Below, piece by piece: positions 6,779 through 15,510 of a stretch of 25,623 nucleotides of DNA. The number at the start of each line of letters is the position of its first letter. Position 1 is the stretch's first letter. A model generated the notes under the pieces. That model ran no database searches. It worked only from the letters and a program-made list of their open reading frames with translations, and was not told the origin of the DNA. The stretch is from NCBI GenBank assembly GCA_910578085.1, contig CAJTPM010000044.1:1-25623 (forward strand), given 5' to 3'. This stretch comes from an uncultured Lachnospiraceae bacterium. GTDB lineage: Bacteria > Bacillota > Clostridia > Lachnospirales > Lachnospiraceae. The position numbers were made by a program, and so were the translations under genes.

Positions 6779-8245
6779 ATGAACAAGAATGAACAGACAG
6801 CAACCATGTACGAGAATATCCCTGCGGTGGCAGAGCTGAACAAGGTGCCGGGCTTTAACCCCCTGAAACTGCTCCGCCGTATCATCTCCCCGGAAAACGG
6901 GGAGGAAATGATGCAGCTGGATCTCCGTTATAAAAAGTTATGGTTCCGGCTTGCGAACCCCAAAGGCCGCATCCGTCTGAACGCCCTGCGCATCACGGAG
7001 CAGATGGCGATCTATGAGGCACAGGTTTTTCTGGAGCGCACCGATGAAAACCCCATTGGCAGCTTTACTTCCAGCTGTACAAAGGAAGAGGCGCCGGGAG
7101 GGCAGTATATCCAGGCGGCACAGTATGCGGCTATGGATGAGGCGTTGTCCGATGCAGGCTTTGGCATCCAGTTCGCCGATGTGGGCATGGACGCAAAAGG
7201 GAGCCGTTACGGGAGCAGGATCCCTTTCAATGGAACTTCCCAGAAGAAGGAAACAACTGCCTTGACGGGCACAGCTGCGGTTTCCACAGAAAGGAAACAG
7301 CCGGATACGGCGTCTGCCAGAAGTACGGTCACAGCGTTCCCGGCTGCAGCGGAAAAGAAAGAGATACCGCAGCAGGAAAACCCGGCACAGGCCTCCGGGC
7401 TGCCCATCCAGGGCGCAAAGGCGGCTGTAAATGCTGCGGCAAGCCTTCCGGCTGGTTCCCAGGGCGGCTCAGAATGCCTTCCGGCAGGTCCGGGAAAAAG
7501 TTTCGGAACGCTCCCGGTGCAATCCGGCGCCGCACAGGAACCGTCAGGACAGCCCTCTGCAGGAGCAGTGCAGACCATGGAAGCAAGTGGAGAGAATAAA
7601 ACGGAACCATCAGCCAGGATTCAGGAGCCGGCTGAAAACAGCAGCCTGCCGGTGGGACTGCAGGCAACAAAGGTTCAGGGAACGGCACAGCCTGCCGGGA
7701 CCGGGGAACAGCCTGTAAGGGCAGGGGAACCGGAATCCCTTCCGGTACAGAAAAATGCAGAAATGCCTGCGGCGGGAGAAACGGGAAATAACCTCCCTGT
7801 TTCCGAAAGGAAGGATATGGAGGGAGATACCGGGAAAGCAGTCCAGGATGTGATGGCGCTGCTTAGCGGACAGAATGTTCCCACAGAGGCTGCCGTATCT
7901 GCCGGTGGAAATACGGCAAGTGCGGAAAATGCGGAAGGCAGAGGTCCGGAGCCGGAAGTCCTGGGCCTGCCTGTATCCGGGGAAACGGTACAGGAAAAAG
8001 CAGATGCCAGGTATACGCCGGATATGCCAGTGGAAGAGATCGTCAAGCTGATGACCTTTGAGGAAGCCGGAAAGGTAGTAGTGGATACCGGCGTCTGCAA
8101 GGGGCAGACCATAGCGGAAGTGGCAGAACGGCGGCCGCCCAGCCTGAAATTCTATCTGTACGGCGGCTACCGGGGGGATAACAATATCCTCCGCGCGGCG
8201 GCCCGGATCATGCTGGATTCCCTGGCTGCTAAAAAAGCCGGATAA
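6779..8245 (+). CDS. Putative single-strand annealing (Rad52/ERF-like) protein with long disordered linker
   Basis: A 488-residue protein; AAAGGAG precedes ATG 6779. Three parts are visible. Residues 25-140 form a compact domain with strands KLWFRLANP, IRLNAL, AIYEAQVFLE and IGSFTSSC. A helix, IQAAQYAAMDEALSDAGFGI, follows, resembling the Ala-rich helix ending in G-F/Y-G of Rad52/ERF-type annealing proteins. Residues 150-405 are low-complexity, rich in Ala, Pro, Gln, Gly and Glu, probably disordered. Residues 410-488 hold a small domain containing GVCKGQTIAEVAERRPPSLKFYL, resembling the short GxxKGxTl domains found at the ends of some nucleases. Annealing function is inferred from fold-like patterns and from the neighbouring YqaJ nuclease; no direct family match can be claimed. 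Confidence 0.5.
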   Translation: MNKNEQTATMYENIPAVAELNKVPGFNPLKLLRRIISPENGEEMMQLDLRYKKLWFRLANPKGRIRLNALRITEQMAIYEAQVFLERTDENPIGSFTSSCTKEEAPGGQYIQAAQYAAMDEALSDAGFGIQFADVGMDAKGSRYGSRIPFNGTSQKKETTALTGTAAVSTERKQPDTASARSTVTAFPAAAEKKEIPQQENPAQASGLPIQGAKAAVNAAASLPAGSQGGSECLPAGPGKSFGTLPVQSGAAQEPSGQPSAGAVQTMEASGENKTEPSARIQEPAENSSLPVGLQATKVQGTAQPAGTGEQPVRAGEPESLPVQKNAEMPAAGETGNNLPVSERKDMEGDTGKAVQDVMALLSGQNVPTEAAVSAGGNTASAENAEGRGPEPEVLGLPVSGETVQEKADARYTPDMPVEEIVKLMTFEEAGKVVVDTGVCKGQTIAEVAERRPPSLKFYLYGGYRGDNNILRAAARIMLDSLAAKKAG

Positions 8246-8298
8246 ACGCAGGCAATGGAGCGCACAAAAGGAGACAGCAAGGAAGGAGGGTGCAGGCG

Positions 8299-9918
8299 AT
8301 GGGCTCGTTTTCACAGGATTTCCCGTTCGGGATCATGGATGTGGTGGAACTGCTGCATTTGCATATCCGGCGCAGGCAGGCGGACAGCGCTTATACGGAC
8401 TGCCCGTTCTGCGGCGACCGGAGAGGGAAGATGAATGTCAATTTTGTCAAGAACGTGTGGCGGTGCAACTACTGCGGCGAACACGGCGGGATGCTGAACC
8501 TGTATGCAAGGGTCAACAATACCACCAATTCCGAAGCCTATCGGGAGATCTGTGACGCCCTCCAGGCCGGGGATACTTCCTGGGGATACGGGCAGGCAGA
8601 GAACATAAATCCCGGCGCAGGGGTTCCGTCAGGGAACCTTTGCGCCGGCAGCCAAAAGGAAACCGGGATTTCCCAGGCGGAGCGTGCCAGCCCCCAGGAG
8701 ATACACCAGACCTATTCCCTACTGCTGGAAATGCTGTCCCTGACTTCCGCACACCGGGCGCACCTGCGTTCAGAGAAGCGGGGGCTTTCGGATGAACAGA
8801 TCGACAGCCTGGGGTTTAAGAGTACCCCGCCCTATTTTCTGTGCCGCTCCCTGACGGAGAGGCTGATGAAGCAGGGATGTAAGGTGGAGGGAGTTCCAGG
8901 GTTCTATCTCCATGAGGGCGGATACTGGACTGCAAAGTTTGGCAGCCGCACGGCGGGCATCCTGATACCGGCCATCGGCATTGACGGGCTGATCCGGGGG
9001 ATGCAGATCCTCCTGGATGTTCCCTTTAAGGATAAGGATGACCCGCCGGAGAAGGCCGGGACGAAATATATCTGGCTTTCCTCCTCCACGAAAAATATGG
9101 GAGTCACTTCCGGGAGCCCGGTGCATTTCATAGGGAATCCCTTTGCCCGGACCATCTATGTCACGGAGGGGATACTGAAAGCGGACATTGCCCATGTACT
9201 GCTGAACCGTTCTTTTGTGGCGGTGGCAGGGGCAAACAATGTAGCGCAGCTTGGGCCTCTGTTCGGGCTTTTGGCGCAGAACGGTACGGAATTGATCATC
9301 GAGGCCCACGACATGGACAAGTACAGCAATGAGATGATCGCGAAAGGAAGTTCCAAGATATACCTGCTGGCGAGGCAGCAGGGAATGGAGTGCCGGCGGC
9401 TGACCTGGAATCCCAATTACAAGGGGATCGATGACTGGCAGCTTGCACTCCGGAAAGAAAAACAGCAGAAAGAAGGTGGGGATCAGAATTTACAGAAAGG
9501 CCGGGCGGTTTTCTGCCAGAAAGGAAAGGGATTGTCAGATGAACTTCTGAATTTCCCACACCGCAGATGGAGGTTCCGCATTTACCAGCTTTCCTTTGAC
9601 GCAGACCGGGAGACTATCCCTTTTGCTTTTAAGGGGATTCAGGATCTGCACAGGGCAGGATATGAACAGCCCCCGGCTTCGGATTACCGGCTGGTATGCG
9701 ATTCGGAGCTTGCCTGTCCGGAACAGTGGAAAGATACGGAAATACTGGAACAGATTTCGGCACACTACAAAAAGCAGGTGCCGGAAGGATACAAAGGACG
9801 CCCCCTTGCATCTTCGGATGTGGTGGAGCTGGACGATGGAACAGGCCGCCGCTATTTTTACATAGACGGCAGCACATTTGAACCTGTACGCTTTTCTCCT
9901 TTTCTTGCGAAAAAATGA
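8299..9918 (+). CDS. CHC2 zinc-finger / TOPRIM DNA primase with C-terminal YodL-like domain
   Basis: A 539-residue protein. ATG 8299 has AAGGAGGG at 8283-8290; the GTG at 8290 overlaps that site. The zinc finger is four-cysteine: CPFC (35-38) and CNYC (56-59), as in DnaG-type primases. The TOPRIM part shows VTEG (Glu290), EAHDMDKYS (Asp338, Asp340) and KGIDDW. This is the acidic metal site for primer synthesis, in the form seen in plasmid and phage primases. After a Gln/Lys-rich linker (about 400-415), the C-terminal 120 residues contain DYRLVCDSEL and GYKGRPLASSDVVELDDG, typical of YodL-like domains attached to mobile-element proteins. It lacks the helicase-interaction domain of chromosomal DnaG. 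Confidence 0.8.
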   Translation: MGSFSQDFPFGIMDVVELLHLHIRRRQADSAYTDCPFCGDRRGKMNVNFVKNVWRCNYCGEHGGMLNLYARVNNTTNSEAYREICDALQAGDTSWGYGQAENINPGAGVPSGNLCAGSQKETGISQAERASPQEIHQTYSLLLEMLSLTSAHRAHLRSEKRGLSDEQIDSLGFKSTPPYFLCRSLTERLMKQGCKVEGVPGFYLHEGGYWTAKFGSRTAGILIPAIGIDGLIRGMQILLDVPFKDKDDPPEKAGTKYIWLSSSTKNMGVTSGSPVHFIGNPFARTIYVTEGILKADIAHVLLNRSFVAVAGANNVAQLGPLFGLLAQNGTELIIEAHDMDKYSNEMIAKGSSKIYLLARQQGMECRRLTWNPNYKGIDDWQLALRKEKQQKEGGDQNLQKGRAVFCQKGKGLSDELLNFPHRRWRFRIYQLSFDADRETIPFAFKGIQDLHRAGYEQPPASDYRLVCDSELACPEQWKDTEILEQISAHYKKQVPEGYKGRPLASSDVVELDDGTGRRYFYIDGSTFEPVRFSPFLAKK

Positions 9919-9942
9919 GGGGATGAGGGGCGGACGGCAGCT

Positions 9943-9981
9943 ATGGCATGGAATGGGTTTTCCCCGCTCCATGCCGTTTTT
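9943..9981 (+). terminator. Intra-operon terminator-like hairpin before pcfK
   Basis: ATGGCATGGA (9943-9952) pairs with TCCATGCCGT (9968-9977), with at least 8 strict pairs (GGCATGGA/TCCATGCC). TTTTT overlaps and follows to 9981. It ends 18 bases before the PcfK ATG, with the ribosome site AAAGGAG in between, so no promoter can fit downstream of it. Confidence 0.7.
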
Positions 9982-9999
9982 GATGAAAGGAGATCAGAT

Positions 10000-10971
10000 A
10001 TGAACAGTGCATTTGAAGATATGAACATGGAAGTGTGTATGGAAGAAAACCCTTTTGAGGACGGGGGATTGCCGGCGGACGATCCCGAAAAGGAAGATAG
10101 CGGATTCTCCGATGGATTTACCGACAGCGGGGATCTGGCCGGAGAGGTGCCCTTTGACACCGACAGGCAGGAACCGGCTGCGGTTTCCCTTCCGGTCCAG
10201 GAGGAAACTGATCCGGATGCAGCATATGAGGACGGGGAAGAAGAATCCGGTCCGGGAAACAATGAAACAGAGGATACCGAGGACGTGGAGAGCGGAACAA
10301 AAGCCTCTGGTGCGGAAAAAGAATCGGAGGATAAAAAGCGTGCGGAGCATGAGGCGGCAGAGGCCAGACGCAAAGCGGAATGGGAGGCCAGACAGCGGGC
10401 AAAAAGGGAGGCAGAACAGGCACAGCTTGCCAAAATGTCTGCCCTGAGTGACGAGGAAGTGGCAGCCGAAGCCATGAAACGTGTGGGCGCTGATACAGAA
10501 AGACTTACCCGCAGGAATATGAAGGAGTGCGTATCAGAATATATCCAGACTTTATGCCTGGAAGATCCGGATTTTGCCAGGTTGACCATGCATCCCCGCA
10601 GGACCATGATTCACTGCTTCTATTATATCAACCGGAAAGCCAGGGAGTTTGTGGAGCAGGAGATGAAGGATAATGATATCAAGCCGGAAAACGGCGTTTA
10701 TGGAAGTGATGTGCCGGACGATCTGTGTTACCAGTGGGCAGAGGAATATTTCCGTGACCCGGATGCAAAAGAGGATCAGGAGAAGGAGGAGAAATTTGTT
10801 CCCAGGGCATATAACGGTAAATCCAGTGTTATGTCTAAAAATACAAAGGCTGCGGGAAAGAAAACTGCAGGAAAAGAGAAGAATGGGAAAAAGGAAGAAA
10901 AGAAACCGCAGGAGAAAGGAGCAGATGGCGGGCAGTTTGAACAGATGACTCTGGCAGGTCTTGCAGGATAG
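10000..10971 (+). CDS. pcfK: PcfK-like protein
   Basis: A 323-residue protein. ATG 10000 is chosen (AAAGGAG at 9986-9992); the earlier ATG 9943 lies inside the terminator stem. The first 100 residues are acidic and probably disordered. A Lys/Arg/Glu/Ala-rich coiled coil follows at about 105-145. The conserved PcfK core spans about 165-265: ECVSEYIQTLCLEDPDFARL, MHPRRTMIHCFYYINRKA, YGSDVPDDLCYQWAEEYF. The tail is Lys-rich and ends EQMTLAGLAG. PcfK is known from the pCF10 transfer region as a partner gene of PcfJ. Its biochemical role is unclear. The gene order here (pcfK then pcfJ, 12 bases apart) fits that pairing. Confidence 0.8.
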   Translation: MNSAFEDMNMEVCMEENPFEDGGLPADDPEKEDSGFSDGFTDSGDLAGEVPFDTDRQEPAAVSLPVQEETDPDAAYEDGEEESGPGNNETEDTEDVESGTKASGAEKESEDKKRAEHEAAEARRKAEWEARQRAKREAEQAQLAKMSALSDEEVAAEAMKRVGADTERLTRRNMKECVSEYIQTLCLEDPDFARLTMHPRRTMIHCFYYINRKAREFVEQEMKDNDIKPENGVYGSDVPDDLCYQWAEEYFRDPDAKEDQEKEEKFVPRAYNGKSSVMSKNTKAAGKKTAGKEKNGKKEEKKPQEKGADGGQFEQMTLAGLAG

Positions 10972-10983
10972 GGGGGAATGCAG

Positions 10984-12999
10984 ATGAAAATAAATAAAAG
11001 AGAATGCCGGAAATTTGCAGATCCGGGGTTTAAAATGAACCAGAATCACGGGCTGCTCCATGCGGAGAAAGTGAAATACATTGTACGGACAGCAGTGAAA
11101 AATATCGGTAGAAAACGACTTCTGGTATTGTATATCTATCTGAGGGAGCAGGCGGCAGCAGGGAATTTCCAGCCTGTCTTGACCATGTTCCAGAGCCGGA
11201 CAGAGTATGTCACTTTATGCCGCAGAGAGGATGGAAGCACCCGTTGGAGTGCGGCCGCCTTTTGTAACCTGCAGAGGGATTATGATTTCAGCAGGCGGTG
11301 TGCCTTTTATATGGCCGGTGATGAGGAACGTGTGACAAAGTTTTGTAAAAAGAAAGGAGTTAAAGGTTTTACCAGCCTGTATTATTTGCAGAGTGACATC
11401 ATCGAAAAAAGACAGTGGGAGCGGAAATTAAAAAAAGAAAAAGAAATCCGTGAGAGAATGAAGGCAGTTCCTGCCCTACCCAGAGATATCGGAAATATGA
11501 TCGAACGTGAGATTGCACCGCATTATTTTTTCTATACTTATAACAGGAAGAGAAAGGATATGGAGGGATTCTGCAGCGCATGTAAAGCCGAAGTGCTGAT
11601 AACAGGTGTAAAACATAATGAAAAAGGCGTATGCCCTGTTTGTAAGGCAAAGGTAACCTTTAAGAGCCGTGGAAAACGTGGGATGATCATTGACCAGAAT
11701 ACGCTGCAGGTACTTCAGCGTACTTCCAGGAATGAGGTCGTAGTACGGTTCATTAAAATCTATTATCAGTATGGAGATGAAAGGGAACCGTATAAAAGCA
11801 TTTATGAAAATGCCAGGACATTCCTTTACTGGGATGACGCCGGGAACATTTCGGAAGAATGCTATTACTACAGCTACGGTTTTAGGGACAGGCCTACGCC
11901 GTGGAAACCGGGAAAACGTCCTGTAATCAACAGGTGGGTGTATAATTTTGAAGCTGATCAGACGGGATTTCTGTATGTAAAAAATTTACATAAGGTATTG
12001 AAAGAATCCCCATGGCAGTATTCCCAGCTGAAAGAATTTTATCTGGCAGATAGGGAACCCCTTTATGCTATCCAGTATTTAATGAGATATAATCGTTACC
12101 CGATGCTGGAATATCTGGTAAAGCTTCATCTGTACCGCCTGGCTGAGAGTGTTGCGCATGATAATCATTATTATAGTTCAGACTCCGGTTTTAATCCAAA
12201 TGGGAAGAATTTAAAGGAAGTGTTTGGGCTCAATAAAAGCCACCTTCCCCTGCTCAAGAGGGTAAATCCGGGACTTGGCCAGATGAAACTGATCCGGGCG
12301 TTTCTCCATGCAAACCTGGAGCTGGATGAAGAACTGCTGCGCTGGTGTGGGAATTACAATATCAGCAGGGCAGAAAATGTACTTGTTCCATTAAAACATA
12401 TGACACCGTATAAGCTGATGAAGTATGTAAATGAACAGTACGCAAAGTTTTGTAAAACAAGCCCTTACCAAAGTGGGGGGTATTACAAAATGGAAGATAT
12501 CCTGACAGATTACCGGGATTACCTGTGCATGAGCGAAGGATTGGAATTAGATCTGAAAAACAGTTTTGTCCTTTTTCCGGCTGATTTAAAGAAAGCCCAT
12601 GACAAGGTGAATGATATTTCGGACAAAGAGCAGGCCCTGGTCTATGACAGGCAGATACAGAAACAGTTTGAGGAGATGAATCAGCAGTATCATTTTGTAA
12701 AATATGGGTTTGTTGTACTCCTTCCCCATACTGCAAAGGAGATTCTGGAAGAAGGGCAGAACCTGCATCATTGTGTAGGAAGCTATGTAAAGAAGGTTGT
12801 TAAGAGGGAAAGTACCATCCTGTTTGTCCGGAAAGCCAGTGAACAGAGTAAATCTCTCTGTACCGTTGAGATTCAAAATGGGGAATTGGCGCAGGCTCGT
12901 TGTTATGGCAATCAGTCCCCTTCCCCCGCAGTCAGGAGATTTCTGGATGTATGGGAAAAAGAGATTCTGCATGCCCCCGCACTTGCGGCTGCTGCATAG
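10984..12999 (+). CDS. pcfJ: PcfJ-like protein with zinc ribbon
   Basis: A 671-residue protein. ATG 10984 is preferred to 10978 because the G-rich ribosome site at 10971-10976 is only 1 base from the latter. A four-cysteine zinc ribbon lies at C197/C200 (CSAC) and C217/C220 (CPVC). The C-terminal PcfJ signature is ILEEGQNLHHCVGSYV, with His595, His596, Cys597 and Gly599, then a strand-rich end (LFVRKA, LCTVEIQNGELAQARC). PcfJ-type proteins are widespread in clostridial conjugative elements and are of uncertain function; the HHCVG block resembles a catalytic or metal site. It forms a pair with PcfK just upstream. A terminator hairpin follows immediately. Confidence 0.85.
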   Translation: MKINKRECRKFADPGFKMNQNHGLLHAEKVKYIVRTAVKNIGRKRLLVLYIYLREQAAAGNFQPVLTMFQSRTEYVTLCRREDGSTRWSAAAFCNLQRDYDFSRRCAFYMAGDEERVTKFCKKKGVKGFTSLYYLQSDIIEKRQWERKLKKEKEIRERMKAVPALPRDIGNMIEREIAPHYFFYTYNRKRKDMEGFCSACKAEVLITGVKHNEKGVCPVCKAKVTFKSRGKRGMIIDQNTLQVLQRTSRNEVVVRFIKIYYQYGDEREPYKSIYENARTFLYWDDAGNISEECYYYSYGFRDRPTPWKPGKRPVINRWVYNFEADQTGFLYVKNLHKVLKESPWQYSQLKEFYLADREPLYAIQYLMRYNRYPMLEYLVKLHLYRLAESVAHDNHYYSSDSGFNPNGKNLKEVFGLNKSHLPLLKRVNPGLGQMKLIRAFLHANLELDEELLRWCGNYNISRAENVLVPLKHMTPYKLMKYVNEQYAKFCKTSPYQSGGYYKMEDILTDYRDYLCMSEGLELDLKNSFVLFPADLKKAHDKVNDISDKEQALVYDRQIQKQFEEMNQQYHFVKYGFVVLLPHTAKEILEEGQNLHHCVGSYVKKVVKRESTILFVRKASEQSKSLCTVEIQNGELAQARCYGNQSPSPAVRRFLDVWEKEILHAPALAAAA

Positions 13000-13001
13000 G
13001 T

Positions 13002-13038
13002 AAGAAAGCGGATGTCTTTATGGTATCCGCTTTCTTTT
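13002..13038 (+). terminator. Intrinsic terminator-like hairpin after pcfJ
   Basis: AGAAAGCGGAT (13003-13013) pairs with ATCCGCTTTCT (13025-13035), 11 perfect pairs, and continues into TTTTC. It lies 3 bases after the PcfJ stop and 36 bases before the next ATG. No promoter is visible in the short remaining gap. Confidence 0.8.
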
Positions 13039-13074
13039 CATAAAGTTAAACATTGAAACGGAAAGGAGATAAGT

Positions 13075-13398
13075 ATGGTAAAAAATCTGAGCCAGTTGAA
13101 AAAGACTTTGAAGAAAGGAACCTGTTTCGAGATCACCGCCCACTGCCGTCCGGAGTACGTGGGGCAGAAACGGAAGGTCACAGTGGCAAACACCCAGGGG
13201 TTTTACAGCATCGTGCCGGAGGAACCGGAGTGTAAAGTTACCCTTGCCAACAATGGAAGGGGGTCTGTCCTTTGGTGGAGCAACGCCCCGTTCTGGAAAT
13301 TCGAGGACGGGATATGCAGTATATATTGTAACGATAAGGAGAAGACGGAAAAATATCTCATCATGTCATTCCGCATCACAGGACAGGAGGTGGCTTAA
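13075..13398 (+). CDS. Small protein upstream of ligA, unknown
   Basis: A 107-residue protein; GGAAAGGAGAT directly precedes ATG 13075. It appears to be a small globular protein with a strand-rich middle (KRKVTVANTQGFYSIV, GSVLWWSNAPFWKFEDG) and several aromatic residues. No family is recognised. Its TAA stop abuts the ATG of the DNA ligase gene with no gap, and the ligase ribosome site AGGAGG (13385-13390) lies inside its last codons, so translation is coupled. A role supporting the ligase or DNA metabolism is inferred only from this tight linkage. Confidence 0.65.
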   Translation: MVKNLSQLKKTLKKGTCFEITAHCRPEYVGQKRKVTVANTQGFYSIVPEEPECKVTLANNGRGSVLWWSNAPFWKFEDGICSIYCNDKEKTEKYLIMSFRITGQEVA

Positions 13399-15414
13399 AT
13401 GACACAGAACGCATGGGAAAAGATACAGGCGCTGACTGCACAGTTAAACCGGTACAGGGATGAGTATTATAACAGTAATGCCCCGTCTGTTACCGATGAA
13501 GTCTATGATCGGATGTATGACGAGCTGGCAGCATTGGAGAAGGAAACGGGGATATGGATGGCAGATTCTCCCACCCAGACAGTGGGCTTTCAGGCAGTCA
13601 GTGAGCTTAAAAAGACAGGCCATCCGATCCCGCTGCTCTCACTGGACAAGACGAAAAGCGTGGAGGAACTGGTCTCCTTTGCAGGGGAGCATCAGATCCT
13701 TTTGATGTTAAAACTGGACGGCCTGACGGTCAAGCTGACTTATGAGGACGGGAAACTGGCCGAGGCTGCCACCCGTGGTGACGGAGATACCGGCGAAGTG
13801 GTGACACACAATGTCCGGGGCATTTCCGGGATACCACAGCACATTCCCCACAGGGAACGTCTGGTGGTGAGCGGGGAGGCGTTCATCCGCCCCGGTGATT
13901 TTTTGAAACTGCAGGAAACCCTGACGGACAGCAGCGGTGAGCGTTACAAGAACGGAAGGAACCTGGCTGCCGGCTCCGTGCGCCTTCTGGATGCGGCGGT
14001 CTGCCGGGAGCGCAGGGTGATGTTCATGCCCTTTGCCGTGGTGGAAGGATTTCAGGAAATGGGATCAAAATCCCAAAAACTGCGGAAACTCCCGGAACTG
14101 GGCTTCCAGGTCTGTAAATTTGTCATCAGCAGGAGGAAGCTGACCAGCCAGGAGATGGCGGACGGCATCGGGAATCTGCGGCAGTTTGCAGAGGACAATG
14201 ACATCCCCATTGACGGGATCGTGGCCTCCTATAATGACATTGCCTTTTCCCGGTCCTGCGGCAGGACAGGACACCACTATAAGGACGGACTGGCCTTTAA
14301 ATTTGGGGATGAACTCCACGAGACAAAGCTGCTCTTCATTGAGTGGAACCCTTCCCGTTCCGGGGAGATCTCGCCGGTGGCAGTTTTTCAGCCAGTGGAG
14401 ATAGATGGATGCGGGGTATCCAGGGCAAGCCTGCACAACCTTTCCTTTATCGAGGGGATGGAGCTGATGCCCGGCTGCCGGATACTGGTCAGCAAGCGGA
14501 ACATGATCATCCCCCATGTGGAGGAAAATCTGGACCGTGGCCGTTTTGTCATGGAGCAGGCCGTTCCGGAAAGGTGCCCCTGCTGTGGGGAACCTGCCCG
14601 CATCCATGAGAGCCGTTCCGTGGAAAATGGAAAAGATAAGATTACTAAGACTCTGTTCTGCGATAACCAGAGCTGTGAGACCAGACGCCTGCGCCAGTTC
14701 GTGCATTTTGCCAGCCAGAAAGCCATGAACATCGAAGGACTGTCCGAGGCCACTCTGGAAAAATTCATTGGAAAAGGATGGCTTCACACCTGCATGGATA
14801 TCTATGGGCTTGACCGGCATAAGGATGAGATCGTGAAGATGGACGGCTTTGGGGAGAAATCCTGGCAGCGCCTGTGGGATGCCATCCAGGGCAGCAGGAA
14901 CACCACCTTTGAGCGGTATCTCATCGCCATGGATATCCCTATGGTGGGGAATACGGCCAGCCGGACCCTTGCCGGGGTGTTCCACAGTGACCTGGAGGAA
15001 TTTGAGGACGCAGTGCATCGGCAGTATGATTTTACGCAGCTCCCCGATTTTGGGGATACCCTGCACAACAATATCCATGAGTGGTTCTATGATGAAGAAA
15101 ATCTGTATATATGGGAGGTATTACAGCAAATGTTGCATATCGAAAAAAGGACAGCGGAAGACAATACGGCTGCAGTAAGGGAAAATCCCTTTGCGGGAAT
15201 AACCATCGTGGTGACCGGAAAGGTGGAACCCTATACCCGCAGCGGCATCAATGAAATGATTGAATCCCTGGGCGCCCATGCCGGGAGCTCGGTGAGCAAA
15301 AAGACGGATTACCTGGTCTGCGGGGAGAATGCCGGGAGCAAGCTGGCAAAGGCAAGGGAACTGGGGATAAAGGTCCTGACGCCGGCACAGTTTTTCCAGA
15401 TGGCAGGCGAGTGA
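13399..15414 (+). CDS. ligA: NAD-dependent DNA ligase, element-encoded
   Basis: A 671-residue protein, the usual LigA length. Domain Ia near residues 10-45 (YRDEYYNSNAPSVTDEVYD) binds NAD. The adenylation motif KLDG carries the nucleophile Lys105, with ATRGDGDTGE and GRNLAAGSVRLLD following. The OB-fold region is FQPVEIDGCGVSRASLHN. The zinc finger has CPCC and FCDNQSC. HhH repeats then follow (MNIEGLSEATLEKF, MDGFGEKSWQRL), and a BRCT domain from about residue 595 (FAGITIVVTGKV). All modules are present, so it is likely active in sealing nicks using NAD+. Some motifs differ from chromosomal LigA (GRN instead of PRN before AAGS), consistent with a mobile-element paralogue. The start abuts the upstream stop. 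Confidence 0.92.
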   Translation: MTQNAWEKIQALTAQLNRYRDEYYNSNAPSVTDEVYDRMYDELAALEKETGIWMADSPTQTVGFQAVSELKKTGHPIPLLSLDKTKSVEELVSFAGEHQILLMLKLDGLTVKLTYEDGKLAEAATRGDGDTGEVVTHNVRGISGIPQHIPHRERLVVSGEAFIRPGDFLKLQETLTDSSGERYKNGRNLAAGSVRLLDAAVCRERRVMFMPFAVVEGFQEMGSKSQKLRKLPELGFQVCKFVISRRKLTSQEMADGIGNLRQFAEDNDIPIDGIVASYNDIAFSRSCGRTGHHYKDGLAFKFGDELHETKLLFIEWNPSRSGEISPVAVFQPVEIDGCGVSRASLHNLSFIEGMELMPGCRILVSKRNMIIPHVEENLDRGRFVMEQAVPERCPCCGEPARIHESRSVENGKDKITKTLFCDNQSCETRRLRQFVHFASQKAMNIEGLSEATLEKFIGKGWLHTCMDIYGLDRHKDEIVKMDGFGEKSWQRLWDAIQGSRNTTFERYLIAMDIPMVGNTASRTLAGVFHSDLEEFEDAVHRQYDFTQLPDFGDTLHNNIHEWFYDEENLYIWEVLQQMLHIEKRTAEDNTAAVRENPFAGITIVVTGKVEPYTRSGINEMIESLGAHAGSSVSKKTDYLVCGENAGSKLAKARELGIKVLTPAQFFQMAGE

Positions 15415-15460
15415 AATACCCCTTAACAGGCTGCGGCCAGAAACAAGTAAATCATAGTAT

Positions 15461-15494
15461 ACGGGGGAGAGGGAACAGATGCTCTCCCCTGTTT
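15461..15494 (+). terminator. Hairpin between ligA and the next gene (weak terminator or attenuator)
   Basis: ACGGGGGAGAG (15461-15471) pairs with CTCTCCCCTGT (15482-15492), about 11 pairs with one G-U. Only a short T-tract (GTTT) follows. The ribosome site GGAAGGAGG of the next gene follows within a few bases, so the stem could also limit access to that site. Confidence 0.5.
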
Positions 15495-15510
15495 GGAAGG
15501 AGGCTATAAG

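Noticed and set aside
7610..8314. Reverse-strand open frame of 234 codons
   Set aside because: It is antisense to the putative annealing protein and composed of low-complexity codons read backwards. No support.
9943..9999. Upstream ATG start for the PcfK gene
   Set aside because: It falls inside the terminator stem 9943-9977 and has no ribosome site. ATG 10000 has AAAGGAG 7 bases upstream.
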